From Niallia sp. FSL W8-0635 (lineage in GTDB: Bacteria; Bacillota; Bacilli; Bacillales; Cytobacillaceae), in NCBI RefSeq assembly GCF_038007965.1, contig NZ_JBBOYD010000001.1:288501-352500 (forward strand): a stretch of DNA of 64,000 bases, in the 5' to 3' direction. The notes under the pieces are model-generated. The model had not been told where the DNA came from, did not search any database, and was given only the letters and a program-made list of their open reading frames with translations. Below, piece after piece: positions 15,852 to 24,493 of this stretch. Position numbers and translations under genes: made by a program. Position 1 is the stretch's first letter. The number at the start of each line of letters is the position of its first letter.

Positions 15852-16793
15852 ATGTCGATTCGTTCATTTTTAAAATTAGTAGAAATCCAAACAAAAATAG
15901 CTAGTGTATTTCCATTTTTCATCGGAATATTATTCGTATTATACCGATATGATTCATTCCATTTGAAAAATACGCTTATATTCTTTAGCTCTATGCTAAT
16001 CTTTGATTTAACAACAACGGCAATAAATAATTATATGGATTATCGAAAGGCGAATAGTGATGAATATAGGAAAGAAAAAAACGTGATTGGGCAAGAAGGA
16101 ATAAAAGAAAGCACCGTTATCGCAACGATACTTACCCTCTTTTTCATTGCAACGGGGTTGGGAATCTGGCTTACTGTCGAAACAGGATTATTAGTGCTTT
16201 TGATTGGATTTATCTGCTTTTGCATTGGAATTCTTTATACCTTTGGACCGATTCCTTTATCAAGAATGCCTCTAGGTGAAGTGTTTTCCGGTGTTACGAT
16301 GGGATTTGGAATTGTTTTTCTAACGGTATATGTAAATGCATTTGATGTTGGTATCGCAGCTTTAGAATGGCAAAAGGAAATGATTTTTCTCCAAGTAAAC
16401 ATTATAAGAATAATAGAAATCATTATTGTATCCTTACCTTGTATGTTTACGATTGCAAATCTTATGCTAGCAAATAATATTTGTGATGTGGAAGAAGATA
16501 TAAAGAATCATCGCTTCACTTTACCATTTTATCTAGGAAAGAAATATTCTTTATGGTTGTATAACGGCCTTTATGTTGGTTCCTTTATTGCTATATTGAT
16601 TTCTGTCTTTCTACATTTACTACCAGTTATTTCATTATTAAGCTTGATTGCTATTTTGCCAGTATATAAGCATATGCGGATTTTTAACGAATTACAGGTT
16701 AAATCAAAAACATTTAGTTTAGCAGTAAAAAATTTGATTATTGTTAATGGATTTCTAGTAGTGTCCTTGGCAATGTCTTTCATTATTAGATAA
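15852..16793 (+). CDS. dmkA: UbiA-family prenyltransferase (DmkA/MenA-like)
   Basis: A 313-residue membrane protein with about eight membrane segments. It has two UbiA aspartate motifs: NNYMDYRKANSDEY at about 57-70, and ICDVEEDIKNHRF at about 213-225. It would attach the polyprenyl chain (probably from the DmkB-like enzyme) to 1,4-dihydroxy-2-naphthoate to give demethylmenaquinone. It lies 23 bp after apbE, preceded by GGAAGAGGGGG. In EET loci this second MenA paralogue supplies a quinone pool separate from respiration. Confidence 0.88.
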   Translation: MSIRSFLKLVEIQTKIASVFPFFIGILFVLYRYDSFHLKNTLIFFSSMLIFDLTTTAINNYMDYRKANSDEYRKEKNVIGQEGIKESTVIATILTLFFIATGLGIWLTVETGLLVLLIGFICFCIGILYTFGPIPLSRMPLGEVFSGVTMGFGIVFLTVYVNAFDVGIAALEWQKEMIFLQVNIIRIIEIIIVSLPCMFTIANLMLANNICDVEEDIKNHRFTLPFYLGKKYSLWLYNGLYVGSFIAILISVFLHLLPVISLLSLIAILPVYKHMRIFNELQVKSKTFSLAVKNLIIVNGFLVVSLAMSFIIR

Positions 16794-16843
16794 GAAAATT
16801 ACCGATAATTATATGCGCTTTTCGAATAATAGGGGGGATTGGT

Positions 16844-17647
16844 TTGGATGTTGTTTTAGAAGTGGAAGGATTAAGCTTTCGCTATGATAAAAAGCAGGAT
16901 AAGGGCAATGTATCTGACGTTTCCTTTCAATTAAGAGAAGGAGAATGGACCGCGCTTATTGGTCATAATGGAAGTGGTAAGTCTACATTAGCTCATTTAC
17001 TTGTTGGATTGCTTCAACCTGATACAGGACAATTGAAGATAAATGGTACTATTTTAAGAAAAGAGGCAGTGTCTCGTGATATCGGCATCGTTTTTCAAAA
17101 TCCTGAAAATCAATTTATTGGAACAACGGTAGAGGATGATGTTGCTTTCGGACTGGAAAATATAAATATGCCTTATAAAGAAATGCGAGAAAGAGTAAAT
17201 AAGGCATTAGAAGATGTAGGAATGACTGATTATCGTATGGCGGATCCTTCGCAATTATCAGGTGGGCAAAAACAAAGAGTGGCAATTGCGGGAATGCTGG
17301 CATTGCAGCCAAAGGTGCTTATATTAGACGAAGCTTTTGTTATGTTGGATCCAAGAAGCAGAATGGAATTAATGGATACAATACGTGAGTTAACAAACAA
17401 GGGAATGACAATCCTATCGATTACTCATGATATGGAGGAAGCAGCCCATGCGGATAAAGTAATGGTTATGCAACGAGGGAGACTAATGAAAGTAGAAAGT
17501 CCCGCTCAGTTGTTTTTCACTGATTCGTCACTTGAAAAACCATTTGCAGAAAAACTAAGAAATACGTTAAAAAATAGAGGGTGTAGTGTCCCAGGAAAAT
17601 ATATGACAGAAGAAGAAATGGTGTTATGGATATGCAAATCGAATTAA
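16844..17647 (+). CDS. ecfA1: ECF transporter ATPase EcfA1
   Basis: A 267-residue ABC ATPase. Walker A is GHNGSGKST at about residues 39-47, the Q-loop is FQNPENQFIGTTVEDDVAFGLEN, and the signature LSGGQKQRVAIAG is complete. Walker B is LILDEAFVMLDPRSR, and the switch is SITHDMEEA. FQNPENQF-VEDDVAFGLEN is diagnostic of ECF ATPases. The Walker B neighbourhood DEAFVMLDP differs slightly from the more usual DEATSMLDP. The start is TTG at 16844 after AGGGGGGAT. It pairs with EcfA2 and EcfT encoded next. No substrate (S) component is in the operon, so the module must use separate S proteins such as RibU. Confidence 0.92.
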   Translation: MDVVLEVEGLSFRYDKKQDKGNVSDVSFQLREGEWTALIGHNGSGKSTLAHLLVGLLQPDTGQLKINGTILRKEAVSRDIGIVFQNPENQFIGTTVEDDVAFGLENINMPYKEMRERVNKALEDVGMTDYRMADPSQLSGGQKQRVAIAGMLALQPKVLILDEAFVMLDPRSRMELMDTIRELTNKGMTILSITHDMEEAAHADKVMVMQRGRLMKVESPAQLFFTDSSLEKPFAEKLRNTLKNRGCSVPGKYMTEEEMVLWICKSN

Positions 17648-18489
17648 AGGATGTATCAGCAAATTATCAGATCGGACCAATTCGCAAACCCAATGTATTA
17701 AATGATGTAAATCTTACAATTGAATCAGGGACTTTTACCGCGCTTATTGGAAGAACTGGTGCTGGAAAATCAAGTTTATTAAAAACGTTAAATGGATTGC
17801 TTTTACCAACAAAAGGTAGTGTTCGTATAGGAGAAACAATTATAAAACCTCCTTATTCTAAAGAAGCAATCCGGATTATTCGAAAACAAGTAGGGATGGT
17901 ATTTCAATTTCCAGAGTCTCAATTATTCGCTGAAACAGTTGAAAAAGATATTTGCTTTGGTCCTCTAAATTTCGGCGTCCCATTTAAAGAAGCGAAGGAA
18001 ATTGCTAAAAAAGTGATTACGTTGGTGGGATTAGAACCAGCTATTTTATCCAAATCTCCCTTTTCTTTATCTGGCGGGCAAAAAAGACGAGTTGCTATTG
18101 CTGGGATATTAGCAATGGAGCCATCTGTGCTGATTTTAGACGAACCTGGGGCTGGCTTGGATCCACAGGGAAAAAAAGAAATAATGTCGCTTATTTCTAC
18201 TTGGCACCAGCAAGAAGGCTTGACTACCATTCTAGTTACACATGACATGGAGGATGTGGCGATATACGCAGATCGAGTTATTTTAATGGACCAAGGACAA
18301 ATTATAAAATATGAAAAAACGGAAAATATCTTTTCTGATACAGATTTATTAGAGAGTTGGGGTCTAGAAATGCCTCAGGCCAGACGCTATCAAATAAAAA
18401 TTGAACAGGAAGCAGGAATAAAATTACCAATGGTTTGCTTAACATTAGAAGAACTAGCAGATGCTTTGGTTTCGGTGGGATTAGTATGA
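17626..18489 (+). CDS. ecfA2: ECF transporter ATPase EcfA2
   Basis: A 287-residue ABC ATPase. Walker A is GRTGAGKSS, the Q-loop is FQFPESQLFAETVEKDICFGPLNFG, the signature is LSGGQKRRVAIAG, and Walker B is VLILDEPGAGLDPQG with switch VTHDMEDVA. PES-QLFA-TVEKDI-FGP is typical of EcfA2. It overlaps ecfA1 by 22 bp and ends in ATGA overlap with ecfT. It couples ATP hydrolysis to the T component. In Listeria, ECF ATPases of this kind power both flavin uptake and FAD export for EET. Confidence 0.92.
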   Translation: MDMQIELKDVSANYQIGPIRKPNVLNDVNLTIESGTFTALIGRTGAGKSSLLKTLNGLLLPTKGSVRIGETIIKPPYSKEAIRIIRKQVGMVFQFPESQLFAETVEKDICFGPLNFGVPFKEAKEIAKKVITLVGLEPAILSKSPFSLSGGQKRRVAIAGILAMEPSVLILDEPGAGLDPQGKKEIMSLISTWHQQEGLTTILVTHDMEDVAIYADRVILMDQGQIIKYEKTENIFSDTDLLESWGLEMPQARRYQIKIEQEAGIKLPMVCLTLEELADALVSVGLV

Positions 18490-19277
18490 ATAAATTAATT
18501 TTAGGAAGGTATTTTCCAGGGGAATCATGGCTTCATCTGTTAGATGCTCGGGCGAAAATGATCTCTGTGGTTTTACTTATTGTTATGCTATTTATAGCAG
18601 ATAATTGGCAAGCCTATTTATTTTTGTGGCTGGTTACCCTTGTGATTATGCATTTATCACAAGTTCCTTTTCGTACGTATATACGGGGAGTAAAGCCGAT
18701 GATCTGGCTCATTTTATTCACAGTAGTGCTACAAGTGCTATTTACTTCTGGCAGCAAAGTATATGTAACATGGGGACCTATTTCCATTTCAGAGTACGGC
18801 TTAATAAATGGCCTATTTATTTTTAGTCGTTTTGTTATGATCGTATTTTTATCCACCGTTTTAACATTAACAACAAAGCCAATTGATTTAACAGATGGAA
18901 TAAATAAACTTTTATCGCCGTTGCGTTTAGTAAAGATTCCTGTTGATGATATTAGCATCATGTTGTCCATTTCCTTACGCTTCATTCCTAATTTACTTGA
19001 TGAGACACAAAAGGTAATGGATGCACAAAGAGCAAGAGGGACAGAGTTTGGCGACGGGTCTTTATTCAAGCAAATGAAAACATTGGTGCCAATATTTCTT
19101 CCATTGTTTGCAAGCTCTCTAAATAGAGCAGAGGAAATGGCAAATATGATGGATGTAAAAGGATATCAATCTGGAATAAGCCGATCTACTTTTCGAAGAG
19201 TATATTGGAAAAAACAAGATTCATGGTGTTTATGTAGTGTATTATTCATTGGACTGGTAACATTTTTATTAAGTTGA
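18486..19277 (+). CDS. ecfT: ECF transporter transmembrane T component (EcfT/FmnA-like)
   Basis: A 263-residue membrane protein. It shows the N-terminal pattern GRYFPGESWLHLLDARAKMISVVLL, several membrane segments, and the coupling-helix motifs DAQRARGTEF and MANMMDVKGY (Ala-Arg-Gly type) that contact the two ATPases. The start at 18486 forms ATGA with the ecfA2 stop. The longer in-frame start at 18435 would read through the ecfA2 end. Given its place beside apbE, ndh2 and dmkA, it could be the FAD-export T protein called FmnA in Listeria. Sequence alone does not separate that from a general EcfT. Confidence 0.9.
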   Translation: MNKLILGRYFPGESWLHLLDARAKMISVVLLIVMLFIADNWQAYLFLWLVTLVIMHLSQVPFRTYIRGVKPMIWLILFTVVLQVLFTSGSKVYVTWGPISISEYGLINGLFIFSRFVMIVFLSTVLTLTTKPIDLTDGINKLLSPLRLVKIPVDDISIMLSISLRFIPNLLDETQKVMDAQRARGTEFGDGSLFKQMKTLVPIFLPLFASSLNRAEEMANMMDVKGYQSGISRSTFRRVYWKKQDSWCLCSVLFIGLVTFLLS

Positions 19278-19351
19278 TTATGATAGTAAGTATGAATTGT
19301 CTGTAACAGGTAAAGTTTTCATTTTCGGTTCATTCTTACTATGGGACATGA

Positions 19352-19378
19352 AAAAAGGCGTATGCATACGTCTTTTCT
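19352..19378 (+). terminator. terminator of the apbE-ecfT operon
   Basis: A palindrome centred on GCGTATGCATACG with A- and T-rich ends (AAAAG...CTTTTCTTT). It lies 75 bp past ecfT. Confidence 0.75.
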
Positions 19379-19444
19379 TTATTTATCAAGGTTTCTGCGC
19401 TGTTTTTTAGCTTTTATATAGCCAATGACATCATCTTCTGTCAT
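19379..19444 (-). pseudogene. possible coding remnant or tiny ORF (MTEDDVIGYIKAKKQ...)
   Basis: A 21-codon minus-strand frame reads MTEDDVIGYIKAKKQRRNLD, then Lys and stop. The frame is open a further nine codons upstream (LKSIKSARP) to a stop. There is no SD before the ATG. Its 5' end lies in an inverted repeat GCCAATGAC...GTCATTGGC. It may be the tail of a decayed gene. I do not recognise it. Confidence 0.25.
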
Positions 19445-20168
19445 TGGCCGTGCTGATTTTATTGATTTTAATTAGGTGGGCGATGAAAAGCCCTTATTGG
19501 GATTGAGAGGGTCTGCTACTGATTGGCTGGGAGATCAGTTAAAGCATCAGAGCGGATAATAGACGGAAAAATTTCGCTTAATTAGTAATTAATATAAAAA
19601 AAGGCTGGAATAGACGGAGAGACTCCGCCTATTGGCTCGAAACCTTCTTAAAAAGGTGATTTTTCTTGGTATAAGCGGAAAAGATTCCCTTATTTACTCC
19701 GAAACAAGCTCCATTTTACATTTAACCGGAAAAACTCCGCTAAATAACTTTCGCGGTTCTTCGGTAAAGGAGAGGACATCCCATTAAAAGATTACGATGA
19801 AATATATCATCTGTGAGTCATTTCAGCACATTTTTAAAAAGATGCACTTCAAAACGATCTGTTTAAGGGTAACCGAGTGGAGTTGTCTGAGCCCGAGAGG
19901 AAGAACACCAGAAGAGAAGGGTAACCGAGGAGCGTCCCCCCATTTCATAACCAACGAATAATTGTTTATCCTTATTTCGCACAAACTTCTATTCCATCAT
20001 CAAGTATCCGATTAATTTCCACTAAAAAATCATCCGTTTTCACCAAAAAAAACGGGAAATTTACAATCATTTACCATTCTTTAAAATAGATTCAACGATT
20101 TATTAACAAAAGAACCATATACTAAATTTGTAAATAGCCCAGATAGACAAAACTTTGAGGTGAAAAAA
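19445..20168. other. repeat-rich intergenic region ahead of the polysaccharide cluster
   Basis: No gene is visible. It contains four imperfect palindromic CGGAAAAA...TCCGC elements (annotated separately) and two copies of GGGTAACCGAG at 19867-19877 and 19919-19929. An A/T-rich stretch after 19940 probably holds the promoter of the polysaccharide cluster. No transposase remnant was recognised. Confidence 0.6.
19562..19750. repeat. four dispersed imperfect palindromes of the GCGGAAAAACTCCGCT type
   Basis: Copies are at about 19562-19583 (GACGGAAAAATTTCGCTTAA), 19612-19634 (AGACGGAGAGACTCCGCCTA), 19673-19702 (AAGCGGAAAAGATTCCCTTA) and 19724-19748 (AACCGGAAAAACTCCGCTAA). Each is a short CGGA...TCCG stem followed by TTA or TAA plus AT-rich DNA. 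Spacing is 50-60 bp. Confidence 0.65.
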
Positions 20169-20828
20169 ATGCAGGCTAACAGGAGTATCCATATTTTAAA
20201 AGAGATATCAATTGTACAAGCAAATAAACTTACGTCATCTAAAAAAGTTTCCTTTTATCAGTTTTTTAAAAGAATAATGGATCTCTTTATAGCGAGTATA
20301 GGTACTGTGATTACCCTCCCATTAATTCTATTATTTGCTGTTCTTATTCGAGTGGATTCCCCTGGTTCTCCCTTTTATATTCAAAAAAGAGTCGGGAAGA
20401 ATGGGAAATGCTTCAATTTAATTAAATTGCGTTCGATGAGAAATGATGCAGAAAAAGATGGAGAAAAATGGGCAGAGGTAAATGATCCAAGAATTACAAA
20501 AATCGGTACATTTATAAGAAAAACGAGAATTGATGAATTACCACAATTGATTTCTGTATTAAAAGGAGATATGTCCATTATTGGACCTAGGCCAGAAAGA
20601 CCATCTTTTACTGCAAAATTCAGCGAGGAAATAGATGGATTTTCCAATAGACTCCTTGTGAAACCTGGTTTAACAGGACTTGCACAAGTGAATGGTGGCT
20701 ATGATATCTCACCAGAGGAAAAGCTTAAGTACGATCTTCAATATATTAATAATTTAACGTTTTCTTTAGAAATGAAAATTTTATTAAAGACAATAAAGGT
20801 TGTGTTGACAGGAGAAGGTGCAAGGTAA
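20169..20828 (+). CDS. undecaprenyl-phosphate sugar-1-phosphate transferase (bacterial sugar transferase)
   Basis: A 219-residue monotopic membrane enzyme of the bacterial sugar transferase family (WbaP C-terminal/EpsL type). It has a membrane hairpin KRIMDLFIASIGTVITLPLILL and then PGSPFYIQKRVGKNGK, LIKLRSMRNDAE, TRIDELPQLISVLKGDMSIIGPRPERP and KPGLTGLAQVNG. The last three are the catalytic signature. It starts repeat-unit synthesis by putting a sugar-1-phosphate on undecaprenyl phosphate. The start ATG 20169 follows TTTGAGG; an in-frame GTG at 20160 overlaps that SD. It is the first gene of the polysaccharide cluster. Confidence 0.9.
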   Translation: MQANRSIHILKEISIVQANKLTSSKKVSFYQFFKRIMDLFIASIGTVITLPLILLFAVLIRVDSPGSPFYIQKRVGKNGKCFNLIKLRSMRNDAEKDGEKWAEVNDPRITKIGTFIRKTRIDELPQLISVLKGDMSIIGPRPERPSFTAKFSEEIDGFSNRLLVKPGLTGLAQVNGGYDISPEEKLKYDLQYINNLTFSLEMKILLKTIKVVLTGEGAR

Positions 20829-22271
20829 TTGGACTCCATTAAGAGCAAAATTAACAGTGGAGCAAAATGGACCAGCATATCGACATTAGTCATTACTTTA
20901 TTGCAAATTGGGCAGTTTGTAATACTAGGAAATGCAATGAGTGCAAGGGAATTTGGCATGATAGGCATGTTAACAACCATCATTATCTTTGCACAAATTT
21001 TTGTCGAATTAGGACTAGGGGCAGCTGTTATTCAAAAGCATCATGCAACAGATAGACAGTTGTCCACTTTATTTTGGATAAATATTCTTTTTGGGATTCT
21101 TATCTGTATTCTAATGCAGGTTGCTAGTCCTATTATCGCGGATTACTTTCAAACGAATGAGCTCGAGGAAAAAATACGTCTGTTATCTATTGTTTTTTTG
21201 ATTGCGCCAATCGGTCAGCAATCCCAGTATTTAATGCAACGTGACTTATCTTTTCAGCTGTTAGGAAAAATTGAGACGATAGCTACTATTTTAAGCTTTG
21301 GTCTCTTAATTGGTTTGATTGTTTTCACGAAGCAACATCCAATAAATGCGTATGTATGGTCGCAGATTTGTCTCTATTCCTTGAAAGGAGTTCTTTTTTT
21401 TATTTGTTACCTTCCGAAGTGGAAACCCAGCTTTGTGCTAGATATGAAGGACTGTAAAGAATTCTTTTCGTTTGGAGTGTATCAGCTTTTATCACGGCTT
21501 GTGAATCGTCTAGGTAGTAATATCGACATGTTGTTGATCGGGAGATTTATTGGAATGGAGGCACTGGGAATATATAACTTAGTCTATCAAATAGTGACGA
21601 TTCCTGTTCTTAAGTTGAATCCCATTATAACAAGAGTTGCATTTCCGGTGTTTGCGATGGATAAAAATAATAATCAGGCATTGGAGACAGGTTATTTATA
21701 CATGACCAAATTATTGGCAATTGTTTCTTTTCCGTTGCTTCTGGGGTTACTTTCCGTTGCGGATTTAGTTATTCCTCTATTTTTTGGAGAGCAATGGGTA
21801 GAGGCGATTCCGATTTTACACATTATGATTATTGTTGGGATTTTAAGGGTCCTTATGAATCCCAATGGCAGCATCCTATTAGCTAAGGGAAAGGCGAATA
21901 TTTCATTTTATTGGGATTCAGGAGTACTAGTTTGCTACGGCTTAGCATTGTTAGCGGCAGTGCAGAGCAATCAGCTAGAAATAGTGGCGTGGACATATGT
22001 AGCTGTTAGCATTCTTAATTTTATTGGTGGAAGAATGCTATTAACTAGAATGATAGGACTTCAATTGAAAAGGTATGTAAAGGTGTTGCTGTTACCATTT
22101 ATTCTTGCAGGAGTAAGCAGTGGAATCGCATTGCTATTAAAAAATCAAATGATTTCCATTCATAATAATATAGTTTGGGCGCTTATATGGTCTGTTTTGA
22201 TAAGTGGGATAAGTTATTTATTGTTATTACTTGTATCGAAGAAGCTGGATCTTAGAGAAGAATATCGATAA
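20829..22271 (+). CDS. Wzx-type oligosaccharide flippase (MOP family)
   Basis: A 480-residue membrane protein with about 12-14 hydrophobic segments. Its N-terminus, INSGAKWTSISTLVITLLQI, is like that of lipopolysaccharide/colanic acid export proteins (WzxC type), with SAREFGMIGMLTTIIIFAQI. It would flip the undecaprenyl-linked repeat unit across the membrane. The start is TTG at 20829, immediately after the sugar transferase stop, with GGAGAAGG upstream, so it is co-translated. Confidence 0.88.
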   Translation: MDSIKSKINSGAKWTSISTLVITLLQIGQFVILGNAMSAREFGMIGMLTTIIIFAQIFVELGLGAAVIQKHHATDRQLSTLFWINILFGILICILMQVASPIIADYFQTNELEEKIRLLSIVFLIAPIGQQSQYLMQRDLSFQLLGKIETIATILSFGLLIGLIVFTKQHPINAYVWSQICLYSLKGVLFFICYLPKWKPSFVLDMKDCKEFFSFGVYQLLSRLVNRLGSNIDMLLIGRFIGMEALGIYNLVYQIVTIPVLKLNPIITRVAFPVFAMDKNNNQALETGYLYMTKLLAIVSFPLLLGLLSVADLVIPLFFGEQWVEAIPILHIMIIVGILRVLMNPNGSILLAKGKANISFYWDSGVLVCYGLALLAAVQSNQLEIVAWTYVAVSILNFIGGRMLLTRMIGLQLKRYVKVLLLPFILAGVSSGIALLLKNQMISIHNNIVWALIWSVLISGISYLLLLLVSKKLDLREEYR

Positions 22272-22307
22272 TCGAGAGATAAGCCTAAAGAAAGAAGGTT
22301 ACGTATC

Positions 22308-23537
22308 ATGAAGGTGTTGTGGATAACCAGTGTTTACCCTAGTGCAGAGAACCCTGGAAATGGGGTGTTTCATGAAACACAGGTAAAAGCATTAACTTCT
22401 TTAGGAGTAGAAGTAACGGTTATTAATCCGATTCCCTTAAACGCATCCATTATTAGAATATGGAAGAAAAGATACCGAAAAAAGAAGCTGCCATATTTGG
22501 AGAAGCGGAATGGAGTAAATGTATACAGACCCGTGTATAGAGCGATCCCTGGCCAACTTCGCTGGTTTCAGCCGGATAAACGTATCGCAGAGAGCATTCT
22601 TAAAACCTTGAAGAAAGAAACATTAAATTTTGATTTTATCCATGCTCACTTTGCAATGCCATCTGGAGGTGCGGCAAGAATTGTTGCTGCTACATATCAG
22701 AAGCCATGGCTTTTAACATTACATGGAAGTGATGTTCATATTTATCCTTCGTTTAGTCAAAGTGCTGAGCGGATTTTTCAAAAAACGGTTAAATCCGCAG
22801 ATGAGGTAATTGCAGTGGGAGAGCATCTTGCAAAGGCAGCAGTGTTGAAAGCAGGAAGAGAATGTACCCCGATTCCTATAGGGATTGATTTATCGACATT
22901 CAAGATAACAGAAAATTCCTTATTGAAAACAAAGCGTAAAGAGAAGTTAGCATTGCCTAAGAATAAAAAAATCATTCTGTCTATTGGGCGCCTTGTGAAA
23001 GAAAAGGGGATTTTTGAATTAGCAGAAGCATTGCCTTATCTTCCAGAGGAATATGTAGTCGTGTATGTAGGCGATGGACCGGGAAAGGAAAAGCTACAAA
23101 GACAGGAAATGTATAATGATCGATTATTTTTAGTGGGACAAATTCCTAATGACAAAGTGCGAGAGTATTTACTTGCAAGTGATATTTTTATTTTACCGTC
23201 TTATTCGGAGGGATTGCCTACTGTTGTGATAGAGGCAATGGCTTTGAAAATCCCAATTATTTGTACAAATGTAGGAGGGGTACCAGATTTATTTGGTGAA
23301 TATGCTAATCTATTAATCCAACCTCGATCGGTACAGGATATTGTAGCAAGAGTAAAAGAGTTAATTGCTGATCCGGTTTTCTATGAAGCGGTAACAGAGG
23401 AATTATATCAGCGTGTCCATGCAAATTACTCTGCAGTTGATAATGCTAACAAGCTAGTGGAGAAATATAGAGAATTAACAAATAAGTCTATAGATTCTAC
23501 TCATGAAATAAATCACATTTGGGAGGAAGCGAAATGA
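22308..23537 (+). CDS. glycosyltransferase family 4
   Basis: A 409-residue GT-B enzyme. The N-terminal domain contains WITSVYPSAENPGNGVF and HAHFAMPSGGAARI. The C-terminal nucleotide-sugar domain has SIGRLVKEKG and YVGDGPGKEKLQ, then LPSYSEGLPTVVIEAMALKIPIICTNVGGVP with the E-x7-E motif. It adds a sugar to the lipid-linked repeat at the cytoplasmic face. Donor and acceptor are unknown. Its stop overlaps the next start (ATGA). Confidence 0.9.
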   Translation: MKVLWITSVYPSAENPGNGVFHETQVKALTSLGVEVTVINPIPLNASIIRIWKKRYRKKKLPYLEKRNGVNVYRPVYRAIPGQLRWFQPDKRIAESILKTLKKETLNFDFIHAHFAMPSGGAARIVAATYQKPWLLTLHGSDVHIYPSFSQSAERIFQKTVKSADEVIAVGEHLAKAAVLKAGRECTPIPIGIDLSTFKITENSLLKTKRKEKLALPKNKKIILSIGRLVKEKGIFELAEALPYLPEEYVVVYVGDGPGKEKLQRQEMYNDRLFLVGQIPNDKVREYLLASDIFILPSYSEGLPTVVIEAMALKIPIICTNVGGVPDLFGEYANLLIQPRSVQDIVARVKELIADPVFYEAVTEELYQRVHANYSAVDNANKLVEKYRELTNKSIDSTHEINHIWEEAK

Positions 23538-24463
23538 CCAAGGTTCTAGTTACAGGTGGAGCAGGTTTTATTGGATCACATATTGTAGAAGGTCTATTAG
23601 AAGAAGGATATGAAGTAGTTGTTATCGATAATTTTTCATCAGGGAAATTTGAAAATATTAAAGATTTACCGGTTAAAATTTGTCCATTTGATATAACGGA
23701 TCCAAGAGTAATCGATGTTATTGTCGACTTAAATCCTTCTTTTATTATTCACCAGGCTGCACAGGTAAGTGTGGCAGAATCGGTCCATGATATATTGCAT
23801 GATGAAAATGTCAATGTAAAAGGATCTTTGCATGTGATTAAAGCAGCTATTCGTGCCTCTGTAGAGAAAATATTATTTGCTTCTTCTGCAGCTGTATACG
23901 GGAATCCTGTGGAGCTTCCTGTTACGACGGATCATCCGACTTTACCTGAATCACCTTATGGATTAACCAAGTTAACAGTCGAGAAATATCTAAAGTTAGC
24001 GTATAAATTTTATGGGCTATCCTATGGGATTCTAAGATACAGCAATGTTTATGGACCAAGGCAGGATGGTAAGGGCGAAGGCGGAGTCATCTCTATTTTT
24101 GCTGATCGTATTCTTGAAAATAAGGCTCCTATTATTTATGGTTCTGGAGAACAAACTCGAGACTTTATCTATGTAAAGGATGTAGCAAGTGCAAATGTAC
24201 AGGCATTAAAGCAACAAGATAATATTTGCTTAAATATTTCATCTAATAATCGAATTTCTATTAATCAGCTTTGGGAAAAGATGGGGGATATTGGAGAAGT
24301 TTCATTTAATCCAGCATATAAAGCAGTAAGAGATGGAGATATTCTACATAGCATCCTTTGTAACGAGGAGACAATGGCGCAATTAGATTGGATGCCTCGA
24401 ACCAATTTAGAAGATGGATTAAGAGAAACCCTTTTCTCATCAAAAAGTGTGTTACAAAAATAA
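23534..24463 (+). CDS. NAD-dependent epimerase/dehydratase (UDP-glucose 4-epimerase-like)
   Basis: A 309-residue extended SDR. The NAD motif is GGAGFIGSH at residues 8-16, and the active site is SSAAVYG with YGLTKLTVEKYL (Tyr-x3-Lys). GILRYSNVYGPRQ and the sugar-binding end YGSGEQTRDFIYVKDVA follow, all as in GalE-type enzymes. It would supply a UDP-sugar for the polysaccharide. The start at 23534 (after GGGAGGAAG) overlaps the preceding stop; an upstream in-frame start at 23519 lies before the SD. Confidence 0.88.
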   Translation: MTKVLVTGGAGFIGSHIVEGLLEEGYEVVVIDNFSSGKFENIKDLPVKICPFDITDPRVIDVIVDLNPSFIIHQAAQVSVAESVHDILHDENVNVKGSLHVIKAAIRASVEKILFASSAAVYGNPVELPVTTDHPTLPESPYGLTKLTVEKYLKLAYKFYGLSYGILRYSNVYGPRQDGKGEGGVISIFADRILENKAPIIYGSGEQTRDFIYVKDVASANVQALKQQDNICLNISSNNRISINQLWEKMGDIGEVSFNPAYKAVRDGDILHSILCNEETMAQLDWMPRTNLEDGLRETLFSSKSVLQK

Positions 24464-24493
24464 TCGTAGAATAGGGAGGAAGGATTGTAGAAG

